Notes under the pieces: generated by a model
Told to the model about the DNA's origin: nothing
What the model saw: only the letters and a program-made list of their open reading frames with translations
Databases searched by the model: none
In this document: positions 45,947 to 57,063 of the stretch, piece by piece
How positions within the stretch are numbered: the first letter of the stretch is position 1
Layout: each line of letters opens with the position of its first letter
Translations under genes and position numbers: made by a program
NCBI GenBank assembly: GCA_022559845.1
Contig: CM040126.1
Location: 140,438,064 to 140,502,063, forward strand
Source of the DNA: Amorphophallus konjac
Lineage: Eukaryota > Streptophyta > Magnoliopsida > Alismatales > Araceae
Reading direction: 5' to 3'
DNA length: 64,000 nucleotides

Positions 45947-48249
45947 CGGTGCGGACACCAGAGCGAGCGAGAAGCACGAACCGGCAAGCCGTCGGTACGG
46001 TACGCGGAGCACCACTCGAGCTACATCAGCTTCTCTTTGGCTCGGAGATAGTCTGGAGTCTCCGCCATGAGTTTGGTCACTTTTTTGTATTTATTTGCAT
46101 TGTATTTGGGCTTGTAATGTGTGTTTTTATTTGGGTTTTCATGTTGGGCTCTTTGTAAGGCTCTTAATAAGCCATTTGGATTAAGCCCTTTAAAGTCCTT
46201 TAAAAAGTGTGGCCATATTGGACCACTAGACTTCATAATGGGTCTTTAAATGACTTAAGGCCCAATTGGGCTTCTCTCTTTCTCATGGGTTTTCTAGATT
46301 GGAAGGCCCAATTGGCTGGTCTATGACCCAACTTGGACCAAACCTCTCTTGTTGACCAAGGGAGACAAAGTGGGAAGAAAAGACCACTTTCTCTCCTTAA
46401 AATAAGGGGGCTGCCCCCCTCTTTTGGCCTCATTAGGCTAAACTTATTTAATTAGGCTTGACCACATGGGGGAAATAGCATTTGGCATCTCCTCTACGTA
46501 AACCAAGATCCATGGGTTTCATATAAAAGAGTTGTATTACCTATTTTCAAGAATTAATGACGAGAAAAATCTGAATTTTGTTGGAGCAAGCAAGGGCTGC
46601 CTCCTATCTCTCTCCTCTCCCCCCCCTTTTGCAGTTGGGAAGACTGTGAATCAGAGGTGTGAAGCCTCTTCTATCAGTTCGTGAGTTCGTTGTTGCCGCC
46701 GCCGCCACCGCCATCGTGCCGCCGTCGCAACACCGCCATCGTCGCCGGAGTTCTGTCCATCCAGGACAGCCCCTTCTTCCACAAATTTCTGCTCCCAGCC
46801 CCGAGATCTTATTGATCCCAAACATTCAGGTTGCGTTCTAGGGGTCATCACGACGTCCTAGAAAAATTTGTGGAGCTTTTAGTTTTTATTTCCCATTTTT
46901 CCATTTTCGTTCTCCACCTTTCTTCAGATCTTCCTGCAGTCTGTCCAGATTTCCAGATCCTAAATAGGTCATTCTTGAACCCACCTTCTAGTGATCCAAA
47001 TGGCTTGAAATTTTTATTGGAGGTTCTGTCCACGTAATACCACGTCCACATATTTTATTGTGAATTTATGTTCACGTTCATATTTTCTAAAAATTCACTT
47101 CAGATCCCAACTCAGTTTTGCCTGCCACTGTCCAGATCTGACCCCCAGTCAGTATAAAATCCCCAACAAATCGAAACCTCCACCAAACCCTTCATAAAAA
47201 TTATTTCTGTTTTACTCCATCTCCCCTCTACAACTTTCATGAAGAGCTCAAAGTCCGAATCAGAGGTCTACTATGCGGTCAACGCCAACTCTCAGGAACA
47301 TTTATTCCCATCCGGCCAGATCTGAAATAGAGATCAGTCTGGTTCATAAATCGGCCAACAAAAGTACCGTTCCAACGAATTTTCTGGAGTCATAGAGGGT
47401 CGAAGGACTTCGAGAGAGATTTCCAACGGTACCTCTTGTGCATCGATCCGTTGTCAGTGCTGATCGCAGCGACAGATCTCGCTGGATCGCGCGCGGCAAA
47501 ACAGAAGCAGCAGGTCCGTGGGCAGCCACTCCAAGACTTGGAGCTCGGAGCCGATCGGCTTCCGACCGGTGTTCCAGCCCGGCCGCCGTCCCAGCGGGAC
47601 CCACCCCGCCAGGTCCAGAGGACTGAGCAGCACGTGGGCCCCACGTGCCTGCAGATCGCGCCGTCCGAATAGCACCAAAACGTGGGTTTCGGCACCGTCG
47701 GAGCGACATCAAGATGTTGCCCGTCAACCCAATTCCCGCTACTCCCGGGCCTCACATGTGACCTATTATCTCCCTGCGTGGAGTGGGTCAAAACTTTGTA
47801 CCGCTGTAAAAATTTGTTAACCGGGAGTACGGATTTCACCGGGGTTGTCTTCCCCACGCCGGGTGCGTGGAGGTACGGTCTTAACTTCTTGGCATTACGC
47901 TTGATTAGCTAGTATGTGGTCATATGTCACCGTGAGAGCGTTAGGATTCTATCCCGTGAGTCCATGTCACCGCTGTGAGCGAGAGAGTGACCCGTCCCGT
48001 GGCTCGATCCGAGCACGGAAGTGAGTCGACCACCCTTGACTCTGTCGGTTTCTCAACTGCGTGGATCCGCGTTTCCCCTCGCCTGGGACGACGAGTGAGC
48101 TTACATTTCTGTTAGCGGTGTATATCCCATGGGATCTCTTAGTGTCGGGCCGAAGTGTCGTTCCTACTCGTATGTTACTAGTCCCGTCTCCATCTAGAGT
48201 CCGAGGTCCGCATCACGTACAGTCGGTCCCCCGTGTCCGTCCCGCATCA
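45947..48249 (+). repeat. 5' LTR of element C
   Basis: Runs (C)GGTGCGGACACC to CCCGCATCA. TATA at 46521-46528; conserved hairpin at 47854-47870. Confidence 0.93.
46521..46528 (+). promoter_or_regulatory. TATA box of element C 5' LTR
   Basis: TTTCATATAAAAGAG; partner at 54193-54200 in the 3' LTR. Confidence 0.65.
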
Positions 48250-48252
48250 GTT

Positions 48253-48264
48253 TGGTATCAGAGC
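48253..48264 (+). promoter_or_regulatory. Primer-binding site of element C
   Basis: TGGTATCAGAGC, three bases after the 5' LTR; followed by GAGTCGAGTCTAGGG, nearly the same as in element A. Confidence 0.92.
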
Positions 48265-48592
48265 GAGTCGAGTCTAGGGTAGTCGTTGCATAAGTCTTGC
48301 ACGGTCTAAGTCGAGTCTAGGATCATCATTATTTTTAAAAAAAGTGTTTTAAATTTGTATTTCATCCCGATAATTCGGTATATTAAAAGGTGTTGTCCGA
48401 ACGTTAGGCTACGCCTATCGGGAAGGCCGCACACTTGCGGGAGTGATCTTTGGATCGATTAACTCTGCCACGTACTGGATATTGGTTTAGGTCTAGGTGC
48501 ATTAGTCGGTGTTTGCATTAGTCTGTGTCTCCTAGGTCGTGTGTCTTTGCGTGCCCACCCGTCGAGGCACCCAATACTCGCCACCACCACCT

Positions 48593-51500
48593 ATGGTGGA
48601 TTCCCGAGCCCGTAGCTCCGATGAGCCCTCGACAACCGAGATGTTCCGAGCCCTCATGGATCATCTCGATACGCGTATGGATGGCCTTAGTACGCGTCTA
48701 TATGGCGTAGGAACACGTCTAGAAGGGAGAATAAAAGCCCTCGAGAATCGGGCCGAAGCATCGGACCAGTCCATTCAGGGTCTTGTAGAGAGGATTGATG
48801 TCCTTCAGAGGGCCCTAGTACCGGCGCAACCAGAGCCGATGAATGGCCAACAAGAGCTGGCTCAGCAACCTGCTATGCCAAGGGCTCATGGGGTAGATGT
48901 TGGGAGGCAGTAGGTGCATGAGGTGGATGACTATGCATCTGATAATGAACAAGGTGGTTACGGTCGTGATCGTCGGAACCAAAGATGGAATCGTGATGAT
49001 GACGACGACCGTGTTCTTAGGAGCGTGCATGCGGACCCTCCCCTATTTGACGGGTCTTTGGATTCGAAGGTCTATTTAGAGTAGGAGGTTGGCATGGACC
49101 GATACTTCGAGTGGTTTGAGATGACGGACCACCGAAGAGTTCGGTACGCTAAGATGAAGTTTCATGGGCAGGCCCAAACTTATTGGATCAATGTGGAGAG
49201 CCTGTTAGTGCAGCGACATCAACCCCCGATCGGTACTTGGGATGACATGAAAATGAAGTTGAGGCAGAAATACCTTCCTACCACATATCGCCAGCGTCTC
49301 ATACACAAATGGCAAAGTATCTCCCAAGGGAACCGGTCCATGACTGAGTACACCACCGAGTTTGATGAGTATTATTTGTGGTGTGGAGTTACAGAAGAGA
49401 GCACCATGACCATATCACGCTTTCGAAGAGGTCTGCGGCCGAACTACCAATATGAACTTTTTCACCGCAATGTGACTACTTTGGAACAGGCGTATCAGGT
49501 TGCTCTCGAATTGGAGCAATTCGAGGCCGACTTTGAGCCTACCCATCGGTTGGGCTCCTTTCCCATTCGTAGTGTCGAGCCTCGTGGCTCTTCAGGCACG
49601 TATCCGAGGGCCCCCATGGCTTGACCTCAGGAGCCCACTCGCCTTGAGCCATTCACTTCTAGGCCTCGCCCTCCATCTCCGAGGGATATCCCTCCTCGTC
49701 CCCAACCCACGGCACCCAAGGTCCGTCCATCGGCACCCACACCCGTTGCTCGTCATTTGTTGCCTACACCTCCTATCCGTCGAGAGGATAAGGGGAAAGG
49801 ACCTTTGATCGGGGAGCCTAGTGGATCATGGCAGCAGTGTTATCGCTGCAATGGGTTTGGCCACTTCGCCAACCAGTGTCCCACTCATCAGTCTCTTGTC
49901 ATCGGGGACACACAGGCCGGGGATGCCACCTCTTCAAATCTTGCGTTAGTCAGCTATGAAGCAGATCAGGAGCTAGCTGATGAATACTATGAGATTGAAG
50001 GTGATGGCCAGGATGCCCAGCATTTGGACGATACCCACATGGGGGTCGTCAGGTGTATTCTCACCCAGCCACAGGCTAGTGATGACTTGCGTCAGACCAC
50101 CATCTTTCATACATACTGTAGGCTGGGGGGGCATGTGTGTAAGGTGATCATCGATAGTGGGAGTTGGATCAATGCAATCTCCACGGGCGCAGTCTCAAGT
50201 CTTGGTCTTACTCCCGTGGACCATCCTTGCCCCTATCGAGTATCATGGGTGGATTCCACCTCCATTCCGATCAGGCTGCGGTGTTTGGTCCCACTACAGT
50301 TCCATGCCTATCGTGACGAGATCTGGTGTGATGTCCTCCCCATGGAGGTGGGCAATATCATTCTTGGTAGGCCGTGGTTATTTGATCGGGATACCACACT
50401 CCATGGCCAGTCGAACACATGTACCTTCGACCATGATGGCCAGCAGATTATCCTCAGCCCCTCTTAGCCCAAGAAGCCTTCAGTGAGGGGTCCTACTGGT
50501 CCTAGTACTCCGGAGCCTTCCGTCCCGGGGCCCAGTACCTCATCCCCAGCCCGGGCTATGACCGTTACCTCTGGCATAGGCGAGCCCTCAACTAGGAGGT
50601 TGATGATGATTATCTCCCGAGAAATGGAGCGGGAGGCTAGTAGGGGCTACCCTGTGTTTGCTATTACGGTCCGAGAGGTGGAGTCGAAGTCCGAGGGTGA
50701 ACTCCCACCCGATGTCATTCCTATTCTACAAGAGTTCGCTGATATTTTTCTCAAGGAGCTTCCCGAGGGGCTCCTACCCATGCGGGATATTCAGCATGCT
50801 ATCGACCTGATTCCGAGCTCCTCATTGCCCAATCTTCCTCATTATCGCATGAGTCCCACGGAACATGCCGAGCTAAAATGGCAGGTCGATGAGTTGATGT
50901 AGAGAGGGTCTGTTCGGGACAGCATGAGTCCGTGTGTTGTTCTCGCATTACTCACCCCAAAGAAGGATGGCACGTGGAAAATGTGCATTGATAGTCATGC
51001 CATCAACAAAATCACTGTGAAGTACAGGTTCCCTATTCCCCGCCTGGATGATATGCTAGACATGATGGACGGTGCCACTATCTTCTCGAAGATCGATCTT
51101 AAGAGTGGATACCACCAGGTGAGGATTAGGCAAGGTGATGAGTGGAAGACCACATTTAAGACCAAGGATGGTCTATATGAGTGGTTGGTTATGCCCTTTG
51201 GGTTGACCAATGCCCCTAGTACCTTCATGCGACTCAGGACTCAGGTCCTTCGACCATTAATTAGAGTCTTTGTGGTTGTGTATTTTGATGATATCCTTAT
51301 ATATAGTCACACAAAAGGGGACCACTTGGACCATCTACGGCAGGTATGTCTGCTTCTAAGGTGAGAGCAGTTGTTTACAAACCCACAGAAGTGTGCCTTC
51401 ATGACACCTCAGCTTACCTTCTTGGGTTTTATTGTGTCTAGTACTGGGGTCTCCGCCGATCCGGAGAAGGTCCGGGCCATTGTTGAGTGGCTGGAACCCC

Positions 51501-53743
51501 GTACGGTCCATGATGTCCGCAGCTTCTATGGCCTTGCGATGTTCTATCGTCGTTTCATCCGTGGATTTAGCTCCATCACTGCCCCGATCACGGACTCTAT
51601 TCGGAAGGGCACGTTTGTATGGACGAAGGCCGCAGTTGCTGCCTTCAAGGACATCAAGGAGCGCATGACCCAGACACCGATCCTTCGATTGCCTGATTTC
51701 TCGAAGGTGTTTGAGGTTTCTTGTGATGCATCGGGTGTTGGGATAGGAGGAGTGTTAAGTCAGGAGGCCCACCCGGTCGCATATTTAAGTGAGAAGCTGA
51801 ATGACGTAAAACTGTGATACTCTGCTTATGATAAGGAATTCTACGTAGTTGTTCAGGATCTTAGGCATTGGAGGCACTATCTATTACATTAGGAGTTTAT
51901 CTTATACTCCGATCATGAGGCTTTGAGGTACCTCCATTCCCAAAAGAAGCTTAATGCGCGTCACAGCCGATGGGTTGAGTATCTCCAGCAGTACACATTT
52001 GTGCTTAAACATAAGGCTGGAATGGAGAACAAGGTGACTGATGCCTTGAGTCGGCGTGGTTGTCTGCTGACTACCATGAGTGCCGAGGTCATAGGGTTAG
52101 AGAAGATGAGAGAGGCCTATGTTGACTGTCCTAGCTTCGGTCAGACTTATACCACTCTCCAGGCCGGACTCTCGAGAGACCTTGATGATTATGTGCTTCA
52201 GGAGGGTTACCTCTTTCGAGGAGGCATGCTTTGTGTTCCCCGAACTTCGGTTCGAGACTTCTTAGTCTGGGAGCTACATGCGGGAGGTCTAGCCGGCCAC
52301 TTTAGTCGGAACACGACTATCGAGGCTGCTGAGCATAGATTTTATTGGCCGAGCTTGAAGCGTGATGTTGCTCATATTGTGGCTCAGTGCCGTACATGTG
52401 CTACGGCTAAAATGAAGAAGTAAAGCTCGGGCCTTTATACGCCTCTTCCCATGCCTGATGCCCCGTGGCATGATGTTAGCATGGATTTTGTCTTGGGATT
52501 GCCACGTACCTATAGGAAGCATGACTCGGTCTATGTGGTAGTTGACCGGTTCTCGAAGATGGCCCTTTTCATTCCCTACTCGAAGACTTCGGATGCTTCG
52601 AGGGTAGCCCTCCTATTCCTTACTCATGTGGTGTGCAAGTTCGGGTTGCCTCGTACCATAGTGTCTGACCGTGATGTTAGATTCACCAGTTATTTCTGGA
52701 AGACACTGTGGCACATGTTGGGTACTCACCTCAAGTTTTCCACTGCATATCATCCCCAGACAGATGGTCAGACCGAGGTGGTCAATAGGAGTCTGGGTGA
52801 CCTTTTGAGGTGTCTTGTCAGGGACCGTGTAGGGGATTGGGATCTCATATTACCACTGGCAGAATTTGCATATAATGATTTAGTTAACAGGTCTACCGAC
52901 ATTAGTCCATTTGAGATTGTCACATGTCGCAGGACTAGGAAGCCAGTGGATCTTGTTCCCATGCCCATTCATGCACGAGCATCTGAGTCTGCCAAGTCTT
53001 TTGCTAGGCATGTTAGGAGTTTGCATGATGACGTCTGTCGTCACATTGAGGCCAGCAATGCACGGTATAAGGAGTTAGTCGATGCCCATCGACACCACCG
53101 TGAGTTCCAAGAGGGTGAATATGTCATGATCAGGGTAAGACCTGAACGGTTTCCCTCTAGAACTGTAAAGAAATTACAAGCTCGCGGAGCCGGTCCATTT
53201 AGAGTGTTAAAACACGTTGGATCCAATGCGTATGTTGTGGACCTGCCCGAGGAATATGGTATAAGCTCAAATTTCAATGTGTCGGATCTAGTTGCATATA
53301 GGGACCCAGCGGTGATCCCTATTGAGCCTTTTGAGGCATCTCCTCCCATTGAGAGTGATCCCACACCTGAGTGTCCACCACCGACCCCATTTCCACAGTA
53401 GCGAGAGCATATCGATCATATACTGGATGAGCAGGTGACAGTTACCAGGAGTGGATCCTACCCGCGCTACCTAGTGCGTTGGAGAGGGCGACCCGCCACC
53501 GAGGATACTTGGATCACCCGTGGAGAGTTGCAGCGGATAGAGCCGGAACTACTAGAGCGCTACCAGTGCGATGCAGACCCTTACTCGACATGGTCGAGTT
53601 TCTCCCACCCGGGGAGAATTGGTGCGGACACCAAAGCGAGCGAGAAGCACGAACCAGCAAGCCGTCGGTACCGTACGCGGAGCACCACTCGAGCTACATC
53701 AGCTTCTCTTTGGCTCGGAGATAGTCTGGAGTCTCTGCCATGA
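48593..53743 (+). pseudogene. gag-pol: gag-pol of element C, single frame with ten nonsense codons
   Basis: A single frame of 1716 codons runs from ATG 48593 (MVDSRARSS) to TGA 53741. Order: coiled-coil N-terminus (~20-105), capsid (~145-345), zinc knuckle CYRCNGFGHFANQC (~416), retropepsin VIIDSGSWINAIS (~517) with IILGRPW, RT with [15 protein letters not shown] and YFDDILIYS (~897), RNase H ([12 protein letters not shown]; a later DALSRR), integrase with HHCC zinc region (CRTCATAK), D-D-E (VSMDFVLGL, VSDRDVRFTS, GQTEVVNRS), GAGPFRVL and a chromodomain (YLVRWRGRPATEDTW). Premature stops begin at 48911, 49082, 49622, 50465, 50900, 51362, 51815, 51890, 52421 and 53399. No frameshift is present. 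The last ~40 codons lie inside the 3' LTR. Confidence 0.93.
53611..53619 (+). promoter_or_regulatory. Polypurine tract of element C
   Basis: GGGGAGAAT directly before TGGTGCGG of the 3' LTR. Confidence 0.85.
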
Positions 53744-55963
53744 GTTCAGATACTTTTTTTGCATTTATTTGCATTGTATTTGGGCTTGTAATGTGTGTTT
53801 TTATTTGAGTTTTCATGTTGGGCTCTTTATAAGGCTCTTAATAAGCCATTTGGATTAAGCCCTGTTGAGTCCATTAAGAAGTGTGGCCATATTGGACCAC
53901 TAGACTTCATAATGGGTCTTTAAATGACTTAAGGCCCAATTGGGCTTCTTTCTTTCTCATGGGTTTCCTAGATTGGAAGGCCCAATTGGTTGGTCTATGG
54001 CCCAACTTGGACCAAGCCTCTCTTGTTGACCAAGGGAGACAAAGTGGGAACAAAAGCCCACTTTCTCCTTAAAATAAGGGGACTTCCCCCCTCTTTTGGC
54101 CTTATTAGGCTAAACTTATTTAATTAGGCTTTACCACATGGGTGAAATAGCAATTGGCATCCCCTCTACGTAAACCAAGATCCATGGGTTTCATATAAAA
54201 GGGTTGTATTTCCTATTTTTAAGAATTAATGAAGAGAAAAATCTGAATTTTGTTGGAGCAAGCAAGGGCTGCCCCCTATCTCTCTCCTCTCCCCCCCCTT
54301 CTGTAACTGGGAAGACTGTGAATCAGAGGTGTGAAGCCTCTTCTATCAGTTCGTGAGTTCGTCGTTGCCGCCGCCGCCGCCATCATGCCGCTGTCGCACC
54401 ACCACCATCGTCACCGGAGTTCTGTCCATCCAGGATAGCCCCTTCTTCCACGAATTTTTGCTCCCAGCCCCGAGATCTTCTTGAGCCCAAACTTTCAGGT
54501 TACGTTCTAGGGGTAACCACCACATCCTAGAAAAGATGGTGGAGCTTCTAGTTTTTATTTCCCATTTTTCCATTTTCGTTCTTCACCTTTCTTCAGATCT
54601 GCCTGCAGTCTATCCAGATTTCCAGATCCCAAATAGGTCATTCTTGAACCCACCTTCTAGTGATCCAAATGGCTTGAAATTTTTATTGGAGGTTCTGTCC
54701 ACCTAATACCACGTCAAAAATTTTTCTTGTGAATTTAGGTTCACGTTCATATTTTCTAAAAATTCACTCCAGATCCCAACTCAGTTCTGCCTGCCACTGT
54801 CAAGATCTGACCCTCAGTCAGTATAAAATCCCTAACAAATCGAAACCTCCACCAAACGGTTTTCCTTATTGGAGGTTCTGTCCACTTATTGCCGTTTTCC
54901 TCTCTCTCCCCTCTACAAGTTTCATGAAGCGCTCAAAGTCCGAATCGGAGGTGTACTATGCGGTCAACGCCGACTCTCAGGAAAGTTCATTCCTGTCCAG
55001 CCAGATCTGAAACAGAGATTAGTCCGGTTTATAAATCGGCCAACAAAAGTATAGTTCCAACGAATTTTCTGGAGTCACAGAGGGTCGAAGGACTTCGAGA
55101 GAGCTTTCCAACGGTACCTCTTGTGCATCGATCCGACGTCGGTGCTGATCGCAGTGACAGATCTCGCCGGATCGCGCGGGCAAAATAGAAGCGGTAGGTC
55201 CGTGGGCAGCCACTCCAAGACTTGGAGATCGGAGCCGATCGACTTCCGACCGGTGTTCCAGCCCGGCCGCCATCCAGGGGAGCGCACCACCTGGTGTCAC
55301 CATCACAGCGGGGCCCACCCCGCCTAGTCCGGAGGACTGAGCAGCACGTGGGCCCCACGTACCCGCAGATCGCGCCGTCCAGACAGCACAAAAATGCGGG
55401 TTTCGGCACCGTCGGAGTGACATCAAGATGCTGCCCATCAACCTAATTCCCGCTACTCCCGGGCCCCACATATGACATATTACCTCCTTGCGTGGAGTGG
55501 GTCAAAACTTTGTACCGCTGTAAAAATTTGTGAACCGGGAGTACGGATTTGGCAGGGGTTGTCTTCCCCACGCCGGGTGCGTGGAGGTACGGTCTTAACT
55601 TCTTGGCATTACGCTTGCTTAGCTAGTATATGGTCATATGCCGCTGTGAGGGCGTTAGGATTCTAGCCCGTGAGTCCATGTCACCGCTGTGAGCGAGAGA
55701 GTGACCCGTCCTGTGGCTCGATCCGAGCACGGAAGTGAGTCGACAACCCTTGACTCTGCCGGTTTCTCAACCGCGTGGATCCGCGTTTCCCCTCGCCTGG
55801 GATGACGAGTGAGCTTGCATTTCTGTTAGCGACGTATAGCCCATGGGAACTCTTAGTGTCGGGCCGAAGTGTCGTTCCTACTCGTATGTTGCTGGTCCCG
55901 TCTCCATCTAGAGTCCGAGGTCCGCATCACGTAGAGTTGGTCCCCCGTGTCCGTCCCGCATCA
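53620..55963 (+). repeat. 3' LTR of element C
   Basis: Starts TGGTGCGGACACC, ends CCCGCATCA, followed by AATGC. It has a ~30-base insertion near 55276 and other small indels relative to the 5' LTR, so the two have diverged more than the LTRs of element B. Hairpin at 55568-55584. Confidence 0.93.
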
Positions 55964-56305
55964 AATGCCCAATTTAAAAACTAATCTGATCACTCAAATG
56001 AATGCGGAGTAATGGAACACTGAGGTTCCCTGAGGATATGACAAACCGGATAGAAATGATACTCTATTCAAGCGCACAACGGATTCAACAAAAACACTTA
56101 GAAATACTTGAGTGAAACTTGGCTTCATTGGGAATCAGATTAATCACGGTTAAGAGCTAACTAGCTTGTAGAAATATCAGCAGACAGAAAGATCAGCTGC
56201 ACCTTTGAGCAGTGATCTATCGAACACGTGGATGTGTGTGAGCATTGTGCATAGTAGTATGATCCACTTAATGTGTGTGTAATAACGTCAGTTGATATGT
56301 GCGGT
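55964..56305 (-). repeat. Copia-like LTR segment right of element C
   Basis: Matches 57117-57455 closely (for example GGAACACTGAGGTTCCCTGA and AACACGTGGATGTGTGTGAG). The match stops near GTGTGTGTAATAA. Confidence 0.85.
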
Positions 56306-57063
56306 GTGTGTGAGAGAGAGAGAGAAGAGAGAGAGGCAGAGAGAGAATAGAGAACGGAAAGAGGGGAGAGAAGAAAGAGAGAGGAGGAGAGTAGAGGAAG
56401 AAAAAATGCAGAAAGAGAGGAGTGGTCGGAGGGGGAATAGAATACGAAGGGAAGGGGGGTGAGAAGAGAGATGGTGGGATGAGGAAGAGAGCAGAGAAGA
56501 GAAGAGGGAGAGGGAGAGAGAAGAGAACGGGAGAAAGAGCGGGGGAGCAGGAGGAGCAAGAAGGGGAAGAAGAAGGAGGTGAAAGAGGGAGAAAGACAGG
56601 AGAGTGGGGATTCAGTGTGGTGTAGAAGAGAGAAAGAAAAGAGAGCCGAGAGGAGAACGGGAGAAAGAGAGACGAGAGGGAGCAGAGATGTGAAGGGGGA
56701 TAGAGGTAGCTGTGGAGTTAAGTGAGAGGGGCGAAGAGAAGAGAAAGAAAGAGAGAGAGGGAGGGAGAGATGAGAGGAGCAAGAGGAAGGGGGTGCGATG
56801 GTCGGCGCCCCTATTCAAAACATGGGCTCCACCAGCCAAACAGTGACAAGGGGAGAGGAGAAAGAGATAGGAGGAGCAGGAGGAGAAAGAAGGGGAAGAA
56901 GAAGGAAAAGGAGAGAGGAGTAGCAGGAGAAGAGAAAGAAGAAGGAGGGGGGTTCGGAGGAGTGGAAAGAAGAGAGGGGGAGAGGAGAAGAAGAGGACCC
57001 GCAGAGGAGAAGGGGCCCCGGAGGGGGAAGAGAGGAGAAGAAGGAGAGAGGGGAAGAGGGAGT
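56306..57063 (+). repeat. GA-rich low-complexity tract
   Basis: About 750 bases of almost pure purine (GAGA, GGAG, GAAGAAG) between two copies of the copia-like LTR sequence. Long ORFs on both strands are low-complexity artefacts. A short non-purine island lies at 56800-56850. Confidence 0.9.

Larger units (their letters stand above)
45947..55963 (+). mobile_element. Full-length chromovirus, element C (Ty3/gypsy)
   Basis: LTRs at 45947-48249 and 53620-55963, PBS 48253-48264, polypurine tract 53611-53619, target duplication AATGC. The interior encodes gag, protease, RT, RNase H, integrase and chromodomain in one frame. All domains are present, so C is structurally complete but disabled by ten stop codons. 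The first LTR base is C instead of T at 45947. It shares PBS context, 5' leader and LTR terminus with element A, and is the best candidate in this window for an autonomous relative of A and B. Confidence 0.95.
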
